Both the position numbers and the translations under genes were made by a program. Below the pieces are notes generated by a model that was not told the DNA's origin, searched no databases, and worked only from the letters and a program-made list of their open reading frames with translations. Shown here one piece after another: positions 43,133 to 50,740 of a stretch of DNA of 64,000 nt (positions are counted from its first letter, which is position 1; the number at the start of each line of letters is the position of its first letter). The stretch spans positions 868,001-932,000 of the forward strand of contig NZ_JBHUIO010000005.1 of NCBI RefSeq assembly GCF_042682745.1, in the 5' to 3' direction. This stretch comes from Tumebacillus_A lipolyticus (GTDB lineage: Bacteria; Bacillota; Bacilli; Tumebacillales; Tumebacillaceae).

Positions 43133-43747
43133 TTAAGAGTGCGCGATGGCACGAAGCTTCATGGACTGACCTTTTGGCACCTGATGGCAATGGCGGCAAC
43201 GAGCTTCATACGACTCGCACGCCCCGACCAGAATCACCGGGTCGTCATAGTGGGCAGGCTGACCGTCGATCAAGCGCTGGTTGCGCGTCGCAGGATCTGC
43301 ACAGACGGAGCAGATCGCCTGAAGCTTGGTCACATACTCTGCGACCGCCATCAGAGTGGGCGTCGGGCCAAACGGCTCGCCGCGAAAATCGGTGTCGAGT
43401 CCGGCGACGATCACGCGCACGCCGCGATCGGCCATCTCTTGACAAAATGAGACCACATCATGGGATAAAAACTGCACTTCGTCGATCGCAATCACGGTGG
43501 TCGTCGCTTCGATCTTTGCTGCGATCTCCGCCACATCGGCAACCGCGACCGCGTCTACCTTGTTGCCTCCATGCGAGGCAACAGCTGTCAGATGATACCG
43601 ATCATCGATCTTCGGCTTGAACACTTGGACCTGCTGACGAGCGATCTTCGCCCGCTTGATCCGCCGAATCAACTCTTCGCTCTTGCCAGAGAACATGCTG
43701 CCACAGATCACTTCGATCCAACCCTGCTGCTTCGAAAAATACAACAC
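43133..43747 (-). CDS. tdk: Thymidine kinase (type II)
   Basis: Salvage of thymidine to dTMP (204 residues). The P-loop is ICGSMFSGKSEELIRRI (about 14-30), the Walker B region VIAIDEVQFLS, the lasso around VAGLDTDFRGEPFGPTPTLM, and zinc-binding cysteine pairs CSVC and CRHC. The start is a GTG with AGGGAGAG upstream. It sits next to rpmE as in B. subtilis. Confidence 0.96.
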   Translation of the reverse strand: MLYFSKQQGWIEVICGSMFSGKSEELIRRIKRAKIARQQVQVFKPKIDDRYHLTAVASHGGNKVDAVAVADVAEIAAKIEATTTVIAIDEVQFLSHDVVSFCQEMADRGVRVIVAGLDTDFRGEPFGPTPTLMAVAEYVTKLQAICSVCADPATRNQRLIDGQPAHYDDPVILVGACESYEARCRHCHQVPKGQSMKLRAIAHS

Positions 43748-43867
43748 GATCTCTCCCTAACCTGTTGTTCGTTCCAAACTTGCCGCTTTCATGCTATCGA
43801 TTCTATAGACTACTGCTTCTACAAAAACTGCCCGCTTCCTGTTCGCAGCAGCGATGATTTTAGACAA

Positions 43868-43900
43868 TAAAAAAGACAGGGCCCTACGCCCTGCCTTTTC
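43868..43900 (-). terminator. Terminator of rpmE
   Basis: Stem GGCAGGGCG/GCCCTGTC-type followed by TTTTTTATTG on the minus strand, about 20 bp after the stop. Confidence 0.85.
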
Positions 43901-43919
43901 ATACATTTCAGATCGCGGC

Positions 43920-44117
43920 TTACAGGTTGTATTTCTTCTTGAACTTGTCGACGCGACCGCCGGCATCTACGAACTTTTGCTTACCAGTATAGAACGGGTG
44001 GCACTGCGAGCAAACGTCGACCTTCAGGTTTTCCTTGGTGGAACCCAGCTCGAACTTGTTGCCGCAAGCGCAGGAAGCGGTAGTAACGTAGTACTTCGGA
44101 TGAAGATTAGCTTTCAT
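43920..44117 (-). CDS. rpmE: 50S ribosomal protein L31 (zinc-binding form)
   Basis: 65 residues. The four cysteine ligands are in SCACGNKF and VDVCSQCHPFYTGKQ, so this is the zinc-containing C+ type. The C-terminus is DAGGRVDKFKKKYNL. It has its own promoter and leader hairpin. In B. subtilis rpmE lies next to rho; here 4 kb of other genes separate the two. Confidence 0.97.
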   Translation of the reverse strand: MKANLHPKYYVTTASCACGNKFELGSTKENLKVDVCSQCHPFYTGKQKFVDAGGRVDKFKKKYNL

Positions 44118-44136
44118 TTCTTGTCACCTCTTTCCT

Positions 44137-44158
44137 GGCCATAGATTTTGCCATGGCC
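44137..44158 (-). promoter_or_regulatory. Hairpin in the rpmE leader
   Basis: GGCCATGG...CTATGGCC arms just upstream of the rpmE ribosome binding site (AGAGGTG). It may be a ribosomal-protein leader structure; identity not established. Confidence 0.4.
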
Positions 44159-44182
44159 CTTTGTTCATACACACTGAAAGCT

Positions 44183-44212
44183 AGTATACCACAGACCGTT
44201 TTTTGATCGCAA
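44183..44212 (-). promoter_or_regulatory. Promoter of rpmE
   Basis: TTGCGA (44207-44212), 18 bp, TATACT (44183-44188) on the minus strand. Confidence 0.6.
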
Positions 44213-44346
44213 GAATTTCATCCCCGCGACAAAAGACTGACAATTTACCAAAACGACCATCTCTCCGCTGCCGTCCCCCATCTGCAGCTTGCACCCTCTG
44301 CGTGAGAAAAAACGGGTAGACGCCTGCCGCTCTGGCGCATCATGCC

Positions 44347-44535
44347 TCAACGATTCTGCTTTTCTCTATCTCTCGCCTCGATGAGTTTATGAAGCGCATC
44401 CGTTATCGAATCTACGCGCTGAGCAGAAGCTCTTGTCGCCTTCCTGATTTGCATGATCGCAGCCACCACCAGAACGACCAGCGCCAAAGCGATCAAAATG
44501 GGCAGCAGGCCCGCCCACCCGATGTTTTCGATCAT
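44347..44535 (-). CDS. Small membrane-anchored protein, function unknown
   Basis: 62 residues: an N-terminal membrane helix (about 8-30, LLPILIALALVVLVVAAIMQ) followed by a charged amphipathic helix (QRVDSITDALHKLIEARDRE), a layout like the DUF4083-type short proteins. The ribosome binding site GGAGGGGTGAT is strong, and a plausible promoter lies upstream. No function recognised. Confidence 0.65.
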   Translation of the reverse strand: MIENIGWAGLLPILIALALVVLVVAAIMQIRKATRASAQRVDSITDALHKLIEARDREKQNR

Positions 44536-44890
44536 ATCACCCCTCCTCGCTCAACACCGCCTTACAAACGTAAAATTCAGCAGAATATTACTGAAAAGTA
44601 TAAGATAGGAAGTTCATTTCTGCAATACCACCTTACATTTTTATTATCCTGATCAAGAATTTTGAAAATACTTTTGAACTGTGAAGAGGTAAACCATCCG
44701 CCGCGCGAAACTACGCAAAATTGTCTATTGTTTGAAATATCCAACTAAAATCCACATAGATAATGTTAGAACACTTTACAAACTTCAAAATACGGTGTAC
44801 TTTAAACATGAGGGTAACATCCGTAATTATTGACTTAATTATAGCGCGGGGTAAATCATAACTAAAATTAATCGTTTAGGAGGGTTGAAT
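44536..44890. other. AT-rich intergenic region upstream of regulator D
   Basis: 355 bp, clearly more AT-rich than the surrounding genes. It holds the minus-strand promoter of the small membrane protein (44597-44625), the palindrome TTACAAACGTAA near 44564-44576, and for regulator D only a modest plus-strand candidate (TTGACT 44830-44835, 16 bp, TAAATC). No ORF is convincing. Confidence 0.6.
44597..44625 (-). promoter_or_regulatory. Possible promoter of the 62-residue membrane protein gene
   Basis: TTGCAG (44620-44625), 17 bp, TATACT (44597-44602) on the minus strand. Confidence 0.42.
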
Positions 44891-46180
44891 TTGATTTCTT
44901 TAGGCCAGAAAATACGTGAGCTTCGCATGCAGAAAGGACTCACTCAACAAGAGCTGGGCTCAGGAATTGTCACCATCTCGATGATCTCACAGATCGAATC
45001 GGATAAGGCGTACCCTTCCCACAAAGTCCTTGAACAGATCGCCGAACGCTTGGAGACCCCGATCGAATATTTTATTGCTGACATGCAGACACAGATGGAG
45101 CAGTCGAGCACCTATAAGCTGGCAAAAGCTTATCTCGCTGCGAATAACTTTTCACAGGCGATCCCGCTGTTTCGCGAGCTGATCGGCAACCCTGCACCAC
45201 ACCTGCCCGTACACGAAGTGCAGTTTGACCTCGCCGAAGCATTTCTGATCTGTGGCGACATCGAGAAGTCGATCGAGATGTTTGAACAGGTGCTCGACAC
45301 GGTGATTCGCAAAAATGATGACCACACCGCCTTGCTCTGCTTAAACAAGCTCGGCGAGGCGAGGTATTCGCAAGAGAACTTCCCGCTCGCCCTCTACCAC
45401 TGGCGCAAAGCGTATGAAACGTTTTCCCGGCTCAAGGAGATCGACCCCTACACGCGAGCCAAGATCGTCACCAACCTCGCACACGCGCATCATCAGCTCG
45501 GCGAGTTTGAAGATTCGATTCGCTTTTATCGCGAGGCGTACAACCTGCTGCGCGGCTCGACCAACCTGCGCCAATTGGCGGACGTCTATCTCGGCTTGGG
45601 CGTCTCCTACAAAAAGCTGCGCGACTTCTCCCGGGCGATCGACTACTGTCACGACGCGCTGACCATCTATGAAAGCTTGCAAAACATCAGACAGGCGATC
45701 GACGTCAAGGCGAACTTCGCGCTGGTCGAGGCGGAACAGGGCAAGGTCGAAAAGGCGATCGGGCTCCTGCATGAGTGCCTCGCCGAATACCGCAAGCTGG
45801 AGATCCCAAGCGACGATGCCAAAATTCATGGCGAGATCGCCAAGCTGTATGTCAGAGAGGGCAAACTGCAACAGGCGGAAGCTTTCTGCCAAGAATCGCT
45901 GTTCCTGCTCCCTGACGGCGTGAGCAACCTCTCGACGATCTACCATGCGCTCGCTGTCGTCAAGCGTGAACAGGGTGACAACCAGACGGCGATCATGTGG
46001 TTTGAAAAGACGATCGAGATCTTGCTAGATACGGAAAACCTGCGCGAGCTTCGCTTCGTCTACCAGGAGCTGGCCGACCTGTATGAAGCGATGGGCGACT
46101 ATGTGAGCGCGACCGAAACGCTGCGCCGCATGCAGCTGGTCCTCGATGAAACGCTGCGCAAGATCGGCATCATGGTTTGA
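44891..46180 (+). CDS. XRE-family regulator with TPR repeats (regulator D)
   Basis: 429 residues. The helix-turn-helix is at about 3-60 (SLGQKIRELRMQKGLTQQEL, then ISMISQIESDKAYPS) and TPR-like repeats run from about 70 to 420 (for example YLGLGVSYKKLRDFSRAIDY). It has the RRNPP peptide-receptor architecture. The start is a TTG at 44891, 7 bp after GGAGG; the TTG two codons earlier is too close to that site. A terminator follows the stop, and the next gene on the same strand encodes the repeat-bearing secreted precursor with its own promoter. The pair is the prime candidate for a new peptide communication system. Confidence 0.86.
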   Translation: MISLGQKIRELRMQKGLTQQELGSGIVTISMISQIESDKAYPSHKVLEQIAERLETPIEYFIADMQTQMEQSSTYKLAKAYLAANNFSQAIPLFRELIGNPAPHLPVHEVQFDLAEAFLICGDIEKSIEMFEQVLDTVIRKNDDHTALLCLNKLGEARYSQENFPLALYHWRKAYETFSRLKEIDPYTRAKIVTNLAHAHHQLGEFEDSIRFYREAYNLLRGSTNLRQLADVYLGLGVSYKKLRDFSRAIDYCHDALTIYESLQNIRQAIDVKANFALVEAEQGKVEKAIGLLHECLAEYRKLEIPSDDAKIHGEIAKLYVREGKLQQAEAFCQESLFLLPDGVSNLSTIYHALAVVKREQGDNQTAIMWFEKTIEILLDTENLRELRFVYQELADLYEAMGDYVSATETLRRMQLVLDETLRKIGIMV

Positions 46181-46196
46181 TCGTTTGATTGACTTA

Positions 46197-46231
46197 AAAC
46201 ACCCTTATCTAATTGGATAAGGGTGTTTTAT
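46197..46231 (+). terminator. Terminator of regulator D
   Basis: Perfect stem AAAACACCCTTATC/GATAAGGGTGTTTT with a short loop, 16 bp after the stop. Confidence 0.88.
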
Positions 46232-46270
46232 TTCTGTAATTTAATGATATCAATTATTGTGTAGTATTTT

Positions 46271-46329
46271 GTTACAAATTGTAGATAATTATATATCCAA
46301 TTTCACCGGGAATCGGTTGTATTTGTAAC
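46271..46329. promoter_or_regulatory. Inverted half-sites upstream of the precursor gene (candidate operator)
   Basis: GTTACAAAT (46271-46279) and its exact reverse complement ATTTGTAAC (46321-46329), with starts 50 bp apart. The second arm lies inside the promoter of the precursor gene, between the -35 and -10 elements. Candidate binding site for regulator D or another dimeric regulator. Confidence 0.5.
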
Positions 46330-46344
46330 TTTTTTCTGTATAAT
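46317..46344 (+). promoter_or_regulatory. Promoter of the WWTDxGPN precursor gene
   Basis: Perfect TATAAT (46339-46344) with a weak TTGTAT about 16 bp upstream. A good -10 with a poor -35 is typical of an activator-dependent promoter. The leader to the ATG is about 110 nt. Confidence 0.6.
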
Positions 46345-46460
46345 AGTTTATAGCGCAGATAGCAACACGATTACCAGCACTTAACTAATCAAAAAGCCCC
46401 AACAACCGATTTAACTAACTTCGCTGCACCATGAATCCACTTTCTCGGGAGGCACAGCAC

Positions 46461-46754
46461 ATGAAAAAGAAGATCGGCATGTTATTACTTTCCGCATTTG
46501 CGGTCGTCACAGTTCTCACAGCACCGCAAGGGAAGGCAGAAGCTTGGTGGACCGACCACGGTCCGAACCATCGCACAGCACCTCAATCGATGGAGCTCTT
46601 GGATTGGTGGACCGATTTTGGTCCGAACATCTCCCAGCCTGACGTTGAACCGGGCACTGAGATCATCGAAGAGCCCACCCCCGTTGCAGACATCCTTGAA
46701 CCAGCTCCAGATAATACTCTCGCTTGGTGGACCGATCACGGACCCAACCACTAA
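46461..46754 (+). CDS. Secreted multi-copy peptide precursor (WWTDxGPN repeats)
   Basis: 97 residues. MKKKIGMLLLSAFAVVTVLT begins a standard signal peptide ending in the signal-peptidase motif AEA (26-28). Directly after the predicted cleavage comes WWTDHGPNH (29-37), then an 11-residue spacer, WWTDFGPNI (49-57), a 31-residue acidic proline-rich spacer, and WWTDHGPNH again (89-97) as the very C-terminus. Copies 1 and 3 are identical in protein but differ in codons. The start at 46461 has GGGAGG upstream; a start 10 codons earlier lacks this. It follows an RRNPP-type regulator on the same strand. The layout suggests a pro-pheromone that yields two or three nonapeptides. Alternatives are a bacteriocin-like or wall-binding repeat peptide. 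Confidence 0.75.
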   Translation: MKKKIGMLLLSAFAVVTVLTAPQGKAEAWWTDHGPNHRTAPQSMELLDWWTDFGPNISQPDVEPGTEIIEEPTPVADILEPAPDNTLAWWTDHGPNH

Positions 46755-46778
46755 GATCCTGTAGATGCTGCAAACAAA

Positions 46779-46809
46779 CAAAGCCCTGACCGGATGGTCA
46801 GGGCTTTTT
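46779..46809. terminator. Bidirectional terminator between the precursor and radical SAM genes
   Basis: Stem AAAGCCCTGACC/GGTCAGGGCTTT, with TTTTTG on the plus side and TTTGTTTGTTTG on the minus side. The stop codon of the radical SAM gene lies within it. Confidence 0.85.
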
Positions 46810-48069
46810 GATCTGCTTGCGGAATTCGGATGGCGGAACGTGCGTGTAGGAGCCGATCACCGTGTCGGGGCACTCGCTCTTGAAGATCTCAAGCATCGTC
46901 TTCATGCCGAGCAGCTCGCCTTTCGCCTTGGGAATCGTGCTCAAATACAGCTCTGGGTCGATGTTCAAGTTGCGCATCTGAATCAGTTTGACCTGGTTCC
47001 GGTTGATAAAATCGACCATCGCCTCGATCTCCTCTTCACGGTCGGTGACGCCCGGGAAGATCAGGTAGTTGATCGAGGTGTAGACGCCATGATCTGCCGC
47101 ATATTTTAGCGAGCGTCCCACATCCTCCACCCCGTACAGGCGCGGGCGATAATAAGCGTTGTAGTGATCGTCGAGCGCCGAGATCGTCGAGACGCGCATC
47201 AGGTCGAGGCCCGCATCGGTGATCTTCTCGATCATCTGGGTCAGTCCCGCGTTGGTGTTGATGTTGATAAAGCCGCGATCTGTCTTCTCCCGCACGCGGC
47301 GGATCGCCTCGGCGATGTCCACACCGCGGGTCGAGGGTTCCCCTTCACAGCCTTGGCCGAACGAGATGATGCTGTCCGCCGATGCTTCCAGATGGTGCAG
47401 CATCAGCTCCACCATCTCCTCCACCGTCGGCTTGAAGTTCATCCGCACCTGCGGGGAGGGAAACGGCGAGTCATCCGGCTGTTCGGAGATGCAGCCGACA
47501 CAGCCCGCATTGCAGGTGGAGGAGACGGGCAGCGCCCCTTCCCACCGCTCAAGAAAGGTGTTCCGCGAGGTCAGGCACCCGTAGACGAGCGCACAGTTGC
47601 TCAGGTGTTGCCAGATGCGGTTGTCCGGATAGAGCCCGGTGATCTCCCGCACTTTCGATTCGACCTGCTCATCTGGGAAGATCGTCGGGTTCCAGCGGTA
47701 CGGATCGTCTGTCGCGTCTGCCGCCACATAGAAGCCGTCCTCTTTCCAGACGACCGCCGTGTATCCGAACAGCGGAAACGGCTCCGCGTCCTCTCGCTTG
47801 CCATAGCCTGGCAGCAGCAGTCGAGTAAAGCCTTGCGGAAGCAGCGCGCCGACCGCGCTGTACTCGCCTGGCAAGGAGATCGTCTTGCCCGTCTCAGGAT
47901 CGAAGCCGAGCGCCCGGGTGCCTGGCAGCGAGACGAGCGTTGCCCCCTCTGGCAGCCGAATCAGCTCTTCTTCGTAAATATCTGTTAAAAACTCCCCGTT
48001 GCGGCCGAGCGCCAGCAGATCGGGGTGATCGTAGATCTGTCCTTTATTATCGGCGTACACGAGATGCAT
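46798..48069 (-). CDS. Radical SAM protein of unknown function
   Basis: 423 residues. The cluster-binding motif is CNAGCVGC (C186, C190, C193), and the glycine-rich SAM-binding region follows (ISFGQGCEGEPSTRG). The N-terminal 150 residues form a separate domain of unknown role; two further cysteines (C159, C165) lie just before the radical SAM core. The C-terminus has no SPASM-type cysteine cluster. It lies between rho and the peptide precursor, convergent with the latter. My impression is that it is a conserved protein of Firmicutes with unassigned substrate. Whether it acts on the nearby peptide is open. Confidence 0.82.
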   Translation of the reverse strand: MHLVYADNKGQIYDHPDLLALGRNGEFLTDIYEEELIRLPEGATLVSLPGTRALGFDPETGKTISLPGEYSAVGALLPQGFTRLLLPGYGKREDAEPFPLFGYTAVVWKEDGFYVAADATDDPYRWNPTIFPDEQVESKVREITGLYPDNRIWQHLSNCALVYGCLTSRNTFLERWEGALPVSSTCNAGCVGCISEQPDDSPFPSPQVRMNFKPTVEEMVELMLHHLEASADSIISFGQGCEGEPSTRGVDIAEAIRRVREKTDRGFININTNAGLTQMIEKITDAGLDLMRVSTISALDDHYNAYYRPRLYGVEDVGRSLKYAADHGVYTSINYLIFPGVTDREEEIEAMVDFINRNQVKLIQMRNLNIDPELYLSTIPKAKGELLGMKTMLEIFKSECPDTVIGSYTHVPPSEFRKQIKKP

Positions 48070-48114
48070 GCTCTTCTTCTTCCTCCCTACGAGTATCTGT
48101 CTTATGATAACACA

Positions 48115-48148
48115 AAAAGGGACGGATTAACGTCCATCCGTCCCTTTT
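48115..48148 (-). terminator. Terminator overlapping the 3' end of rho
   Basis: Stem GGGACGGAT/ATCCGTCCC followed on the minus strand by TTTTTGTG; the rho stop codon (48127-48129) is inside the hairpin. Confidence 0.85.
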
Positions 48149-49419
48149 GCATCCTCTTTGTTCAACTGCTTCGCCTCTTTGGCACCTTCGATCGTGGCGA
48201 GGAATTCGTCGTTCGACTTGGTCTTCTTCAGCGTCTTCAAGAAGAGGTCGGTAAAGTCCGGATTGTCGCTCATCGACTTGCGCATCGACCAGATTTTGTC
48301 CAGATGCTCTTGCGCGACCAGCAACTCTTCTCTTCGCGTGCCCGACTTGCGAATGTCGATCGCCGGGAAGATGCGCTTCTCCGCAAGGCGGCGGTCAAGC
48401 TGCAGTTCCATGTTGCCCGTGCCTTTAAACTCCTCATAGATCACATCATCCATCCGCGAGCCCGTATCGACGAGCGCAGTTGCCAAGATCGTCAGCGAAC
48501 CGCCCTCTTCAATGTTCCGCGCCGCTCCGAAGAACCGCTTCGGACGGTGCAGAGCTGCCGGATCGATCCCGCCGGACAGCGTGCGGCCAGAAGGTGGAAT
48601 CACCAGGTTATAGGCGCGGGCGAGTCGGGTGATCGAATCCATCAGGATGACCACATCCTTGCCGTGCTCCACCAGTCGCATCGCCCGCTCCAACACCAGC
48701 TCCGACACTTTGATGTGGTTCTCTGGCAACTCGTCAAACGTCGAAGCGATCACTTCCGCATTGACGGAGCGCTGCATGTCGGTGACCTCTTCCGGTCGCT
48801 CGTCGATCAGGAGGACGAGCAGTTCCACATCTGGATGGTTGGCGGTGATGCTGTTGGCGATCTCTTTGAGCAACAGGGTCTTCCCAGCCTTCGGAGGAGC
48901 GACGATCAGTCCGCGCTGACCAAAGCCAACCGGGGTGAGCAGGTCGATGATGCGGGTGGAGTAGTTTGTGGAGGAAGTTTCCATCGTGAACTTGCGAACA
49001 GGAAACAGCGGCGTAAGCGCAGGAAAGTGGATGCGTTCCGCCGCCACATCTGGCGAAACGCCGTTGACCGCTTCGACTTGCAACAGGCCGAAGTATCGCT
49101 CGTTCTCCTTCGGCTTGCGCACTTTTCCGGAGACGCGATCGCCTGTGCGCAGATCGAAACGGCGAATTTGCGAGGCGGCCACATAGATGTCTTCCGAAGA
49201 TGGGCTGTAGCCGACAGGGCGCAGGAACCCGTACCCGTCCTGCATGATGTCCAACACGCCCTCCGCAAACATAAAGCCTTCAACTTCCGCTTGCGCTCGC
49301 AGAAGCGAGAAGATCAGTTCTCGCTTCTTGAGCGTTCCATAATAAGGGATCTCAAACTGTTTGGCCAATTTATACAGTTCGGTAAGCTTCATCAGTTCCA
49401 ATTCTGCGATAGTATGCAA
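48127..49419 (-). CDS. rho: Transcription termination factor Rho
   Basis: Hexameric RNA helicase that terminates transcription (430 residues). The N-terminal helical domain (MKLTELYKLAKQFEI) and the RNA-binding cold-shock-like domain (EGVLDIMQDGYGFLRP) are followed by the RecA-like core with Walker A APPKAGKTLLLKEIAN (about 180), Walker B DVVILMDSITRLARA and the Q-loop region around GGIDPAALHRPKRFFGAARN. The start is a TTG at 49419 with AGGTGA 7 bp upstream; an ATG 9 codons later is possible. Confidence 0.97.
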   Translation of the reverse strand: MHTIAELELMKLTELYKLAKQFEIPYYGTLKKRELIFSLLRAQAEVEGFMFAEGVLDIMQDGYGFLRPVGYSPSSEDIYVAASQIRRFDLRTGDRVSGKVRKPKENERYFGLLQVEAVNGVSPDVAAERIHFPALTPLFPVRKFTMETSSTNYSTRIIDLLTPVGFGQRGLIVAPPKAGKTLLLKEIANSITANHPDVELLVLLIDERPEEVTDMQRSVNAEVIASTFDELPENHIKVSELVLERAMRLVEHGKDVVILMDSITRLARAYNLVIPPSGRTLSGGIDPAALHRPKRFFGAARNIEEGGSLTILATALVDTGSRMDDVIYEEFKGTGNMELQLDRRLAEKRIFPAIDIRKSGTRREELLVAQEHLDKIWSMRKSMSDNPDFTDLFLKTLKKTKSNDEFLATIEGAKEAKQLNKEDAKGTDGR

Positions 49420-49465
49420 GGAACGTTCACCTACAATCGATATGATGATTGCAACACATTAAAGC

Positions 49466-49474
49466 ATTATACCA
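49466..49474 (-). promoter_or_regulatory. Extended -10 promoter of rho
   Basis: TGGTATAAT on the minus strand, about 47 bp upstream of the start; no good -35. Confidence 0.58.
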
Positions 49475-49545
49475 TACTAACCGCCTTCTTCCCACTTTAT
49501 GCAGGACTAGGGCGGAAGCACTAGCAATGCTTCGATGTGCGCCGT

Positions 49546-50514
49546 TTACACCATGACGAGATGCGGCTTTTGATCGAGCTTGTGCCTCGCTTCGACAAAG
49601 CGGACGGTGCCGGTGCGCGCGCGCATGACCAGCGAGTGCGAGGTGGCGAGGTTGTGGCCGAGGAAGCGCACCCCTTTGAGCAGTTCGCCGTCGGTGACGC
49701 CGGTAGCAGCGAAGATCGCATCATCCCCTCTGACCAGATCTTCGAGCATCAGAATCCGGCTGTGATCGGTGATGCCCATCCCGGCGCAGCGTTCGATCTC
49801 CGCATCAGACTCTGGCTTCAGGCGGCCTTGCATCTCCCCGCCCATGCACTTGAGCGCCGCTGCGGCGAGCACGCCTTCCGGAGCGCCGCCCGTTCCGAAC
49901 ATGATGTCCACGCCCGTCTCTTCAAAACAGGTGTTGATCGCAGCAGCCACATCGCCATCGGAGATCAGCTTGATGCGCGCGCCAGCTGAGCGGATCTGCT
50001 CGATCAGCTCTTGGTGGCGCGGGCGGTCGAGCAGGATCGCCACGACGTCGGAGATGTGCTTGCCAGACGCCTTTGCCACCGCCTCCAAGTTCTCCTTGAC
50101 GGTCGCATCGAGGTGCACCTTGCCTTTGGCGCGCGGCCCTACGGCGAGCTTTTCCATGTACATGTCCGGCGCGTGCAGCAGCGAGCCGTGCGGCGCGACG
50201 GCGACGACGGTCAGACCGTTCCAGAGCCCCTTGGCGACGATGTTGGTCCCCTCCAGCGGATCGACCGCCACGTCGAGCTTCTGGCCATCGCCAGTGCCGA
50301 GCTTCTCCCCGATGTACAGCATCGGCGCTTCATCCATCTCACCTTCGCCGATGACGACAGTGCCCTCCATGTTGACCGAGTCGAACATCGCCCGCATCGC
50401 CGTGGTGGCTGCGTTGTCCGCCTCGTTTTTCTTGCCGGTGCCCATCCAGCGCGCCGATGCCAAAGCTGCAACTTCGGTGACGCGCACAATCTCCATCGCT
50501 AATTCGCGTTCCAT
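49546..50514 (-). CDS. glpX: Fructose-1,6-bisphosphatase class II
   Basis: Gluconeogenic phosphatase (322 residues), GlpX family. Metal and substrate motifs include IGEGEMDEAPMLYIGE (about 55-70), VDPLEGTNIVAKG (about 83-95) and GTGGAPEGVLAAAALKCMGG (about 205-224). It lies upstream of rho as in B. subtilis; murAB, present between tal and glpX in that species, is absent here. Confidence 0.96.
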   Translation of the reverse strand: MERELAMEIVRVTEVAALASARWMGTGKKNEADNAATTAMRAMFDSVNMEGTVVIGEGEMDEAPMLYIGEKLGTGDGQKLDVAVDPLEGTNIVAKGLWNGLTVVAVAPHGSLLHAPDMYMEKLAVGPRAKGKVHLDATVKENLEAVAKASGKHISDVVAILLDRPRHQELIEQIRSAGARIKLISDGDVAAAINTCFEETGVDIMFGTGGAPEGVLAAAALKCMGGEMQGRLKPESDAEIERCAGMGITDHSRILMLEDLVRGDDAIFAATGVTDGELLKGVRFLGHNLATSHSLVMRARTGTVRFVEARHKLDQKPHLVMV

Positions 50515-50551
50515 GTTGATAGTAACCCCTTCCGTCCTAAAACTCGCTTAT

Positions 50552-50580
50552 ATTATATCACAATGGCTGGATTGTGTTAT
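50552..50580 (-). promoter_or_regulatory. Promoter of glpX
   Basis: ATAACA (50575-50580), 17 bp, TATAAT (50552-50557) on the minus strand, about 38 bp upstream of the start. Confidence 0.65.
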
Positions 50581-50740
50581 ACTGCTTTCTTTTGAAGGAA
50601 CCTTGCTATCTTTGTCGAATTTTGTACCATTCATGCACTGACAGACCGGATTGTTAGAAAATCGCCCGCATTCTCCCGCTCGCTCCATCGTTTTGTCTGT
50701 TGCGGTCGACATCGGTCCGATCGGAAAGGAGGTCGCATCC

